Positions 40,186 to 41,025 of a DNA stretch of 41,025 nucleotides are shown piece after piece. The translations under genes and the position numbers were made by a program. Below the pieces are notes generated by a model. It ran no database searches. It saw only the letters and a list, made by a program, of their open reading frames with translations, and had not been told where the DNA came from. Source of the DNA: Zymomonas sp. (GTDB taxonomy: Bacteria; Pseudomonadota; Alphaproteobacteria; Sphingomonadales; Sphingomonadaceae); assembly GCA_027489105.1 (NCBI GenBank), contig JAIYAJ010000396.1:1-41025 (forward strand). Direction: 5' to 3'. Each line of letters starts with the position of its first letter. The first letter of the stretch is position 1.

Positions 40186-41025
40186 CGGAAATGCGGTATC
40201 ACATGCGTACCGATCTTGCGCAGCGTTTCGAGCTGCGCCCATTGGGGCACCGTGCCCATATTGGTCATGAACAATATCTCGTCGGCGCCGGCGGCGGCGA
40301 GTTGTTCGACATAGTCGATGCAATCCTCGACCGAGCCATAGGCGTTGCGCGCGCTGAGGATGCCCGAACTGGGGCGGCGTCCATTCTCGTCGGGCCGCAG
40401 GTCCATCGAGATGGTCTCGGACGCCAGCTTGGTGGTGATGATGGTGTCGGTGCCTTCTTCGACCAGTTCCTCGCCCCAGGTCTCGGGCTCGGGTCGGGGG
40501 CCGCCGCCATACCAGTAGTTGAGCGACTCGTAGAAATAGCGCTGGCCGCGAATGCCGATCTTGCGCGCCTGTGCGGCGTCGTCGAGCACGATCGTCGGGC
40601 ACAGCGCTGCGAGGTGCTGGATCGGGCGATAACCGACCTGGTCGGCTACGTCGCGGCTCTCCCACGCATCGCGATAGAGCTTGTTCTTCTTGGCGACCTC
40701 CTCGGGTCCGCCGAAGCCGAGCACCAGCGCGCCCAGGCCGCGCTGTCCGGCGCGCGCCAGCGTGTCGGGGTTGGTGCAGGCCAGGTACATCGGCGGATGC
40801 GGATCCTGATAGGGCTTGGGATGGATCGGGCGTGCCGGAATATTGATGTGCGGGCCGTTATGTTCGATCTCGTCCTGCACGAACATCTTCGGGATCAGGT
40901 ACATCGCCTCGTCGATCAGCGGCTGCAGCTCGCGCAGGTCATAGCCATAGGCGCCCGCTTCCTGCTGGCTGCCGCCCTTGCCGACACCGAAATGCACGCG
41001 ACCCTTGGAGAGCAGGTCGAGCGTC
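40182..41025 (-). CDS. LLM-class flavin-dependent monooxygenase, partial
   Basis: About 280 C-terminal residues are visible; the gene continues beyond the right edge. The opening TLDLLSKGRVHFGVGKGGS is the familiar LLSxGR-FGVGRG block of bacterial luciferase-like enzymes, preceding the flavin-phosphate loop. Further blocks are PPMYLACTNPDTLARAGQRGLG and SVEDCIDYVEQLAAAGADEILF near the end. Family members use FMNH2 from a separate reductase (or F420) to oxygenate or cleave substrates, including Baeyer-Villiger-type steps. A GTG inside this region is not the true start, because the conserved N-terminal barrel would be missing. Feeds directly into the coupled SDR. Confidence 0.9.
   Translation of the reverse strand, partial: TLDLLSKGRVHFGVGKGGSQQEAGAYGYDLRELQPLIDEAMYLIPKMFVQDEIEHNGPHINIPARPIHPKPYQDPHPPMYLACTNPDTLARAGQRGLGALVLGFGGPEEVAKKNKLYRDAWESRDVADQVGYRPIQHLAALCPTIVLDDAAQARKIGIRGQRYFYESLNYWYGGGPRPEPETWGEELVEEGTDTIITTKLASETISMDLRPDENGRRPSSGILSARNAYGSVEDCIDYVEQLAAAGADEILFMTNMGTVPQWAQLETLRKIGTHVIPHFR

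Noticed and set aside
1..41025. tRNA, rRNA, CRISPR array or prophage genes
   Set aside because: I saw no cloverleaf, no regularly spaced repeat array and no phage structural protein in the window.

Overview
This GC-rich window (roughly two thirds G+C by eye) looks like chromosome of a sphingomonad-type alphaproteobacterium. The reasons are two large TonB-dependent receptors next to catabolic genes, a tripartite RND pump, many SDR and acyl-CoA dehydrogenase genes, and long CoA-thioester operons. The assignment to Sphingomonadales is inference. The first ~470 bases are visibly more AT-rich and carry mobile-element traces: the start of an IS3-type orfA running off the left edge, and a repeated 18-mer.

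Layout. (1) 1-466: IS fragment and a small membrane protein. (2) 467-1528: a ParD-like antitoxin gene coupled to a methionine aminopeptidase gene, behind a promoter buried in a perfect inverted repeat with 15-bp arms. (3) 1548-9213: an efflux locus in the AdeRS-AdeABC arrangement, with an MFP-RND-OMF operon on the minus strand and a divergent response regulator/histidine kinase pair. Three direct repeats at 11-bp spacing lie between them. (4) 9221-12798: a D-aminoacylase-like amidohydrolase plus a COQ4-like protein, ending in a textbook intrinsic terminator, with a divergent HTH regulator. (5) 12779-15079: a ChaA-type Ca2+/H+ antiporter and a divergent quinone-oxidoreductase-like MDR enzyme. 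(6) 15161-18307: a TonB-dependent receptor divergent from an AraC-type regulator, with repeated CGCTCCGAT motifs between them. (7) 18363-23337: a beta-oxidation-like operon of acyl-CoA dehydrogenase, (3R)-hydroxyacyl-CoA-dehydrogenase-type SDR, APH-fold kinase and ACAD10/11-type dehydrogenase. The last two are the separate halves of what animals fuse as ACAD10/11. (8) 23475-29014: an HSL-type esterase, a second TonB-dependent receptor, an SDR and an MFS transporter, which reads as an uptake-and-hydrolysis set. (9) 29071-38635: an amidohydrolase behind an 18-bp palindrome, then a tightly packed operon of CoA ligase, crotonase, thiolase-fold protein, DUF35 protein, PaaK-like ligase, a 55-aa protein, two SDRs and a Rieske oxygenase. 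(10) 38706-39424: a DUF4160/DUF2442 pair with a palindrome exactly filling its promoter spacer. (11) 39421-41025: an SDR coupled to a luciferase-like flavin monooxygenase that is cut by the right edge.

Together regions 6-9 and 11 look like accessory catabolism of a large hydrophobic acid or ester: outer-membrane import, ester cleavage, CoA activation, side-chain shortening and ring oxygenation. The substrate cannot be read from sequence. The most unusual part is 32080-34458. There a crotonase has His at both positions of the two hydratase glutamates, a thiolase-fold protein has Gly at the nucleophilic Cys position, and its DUF35 partner has lost half its zinc-ribbon cysteines. This suggests non-canonical carbon-carbon bond chemistry, possibly Ltp2/ChsH2-like retro-aldol cleavage, rather than ordinary thiolysis. 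The two antitoxin-like modules with self-overlapping operators are the other main points of interest.
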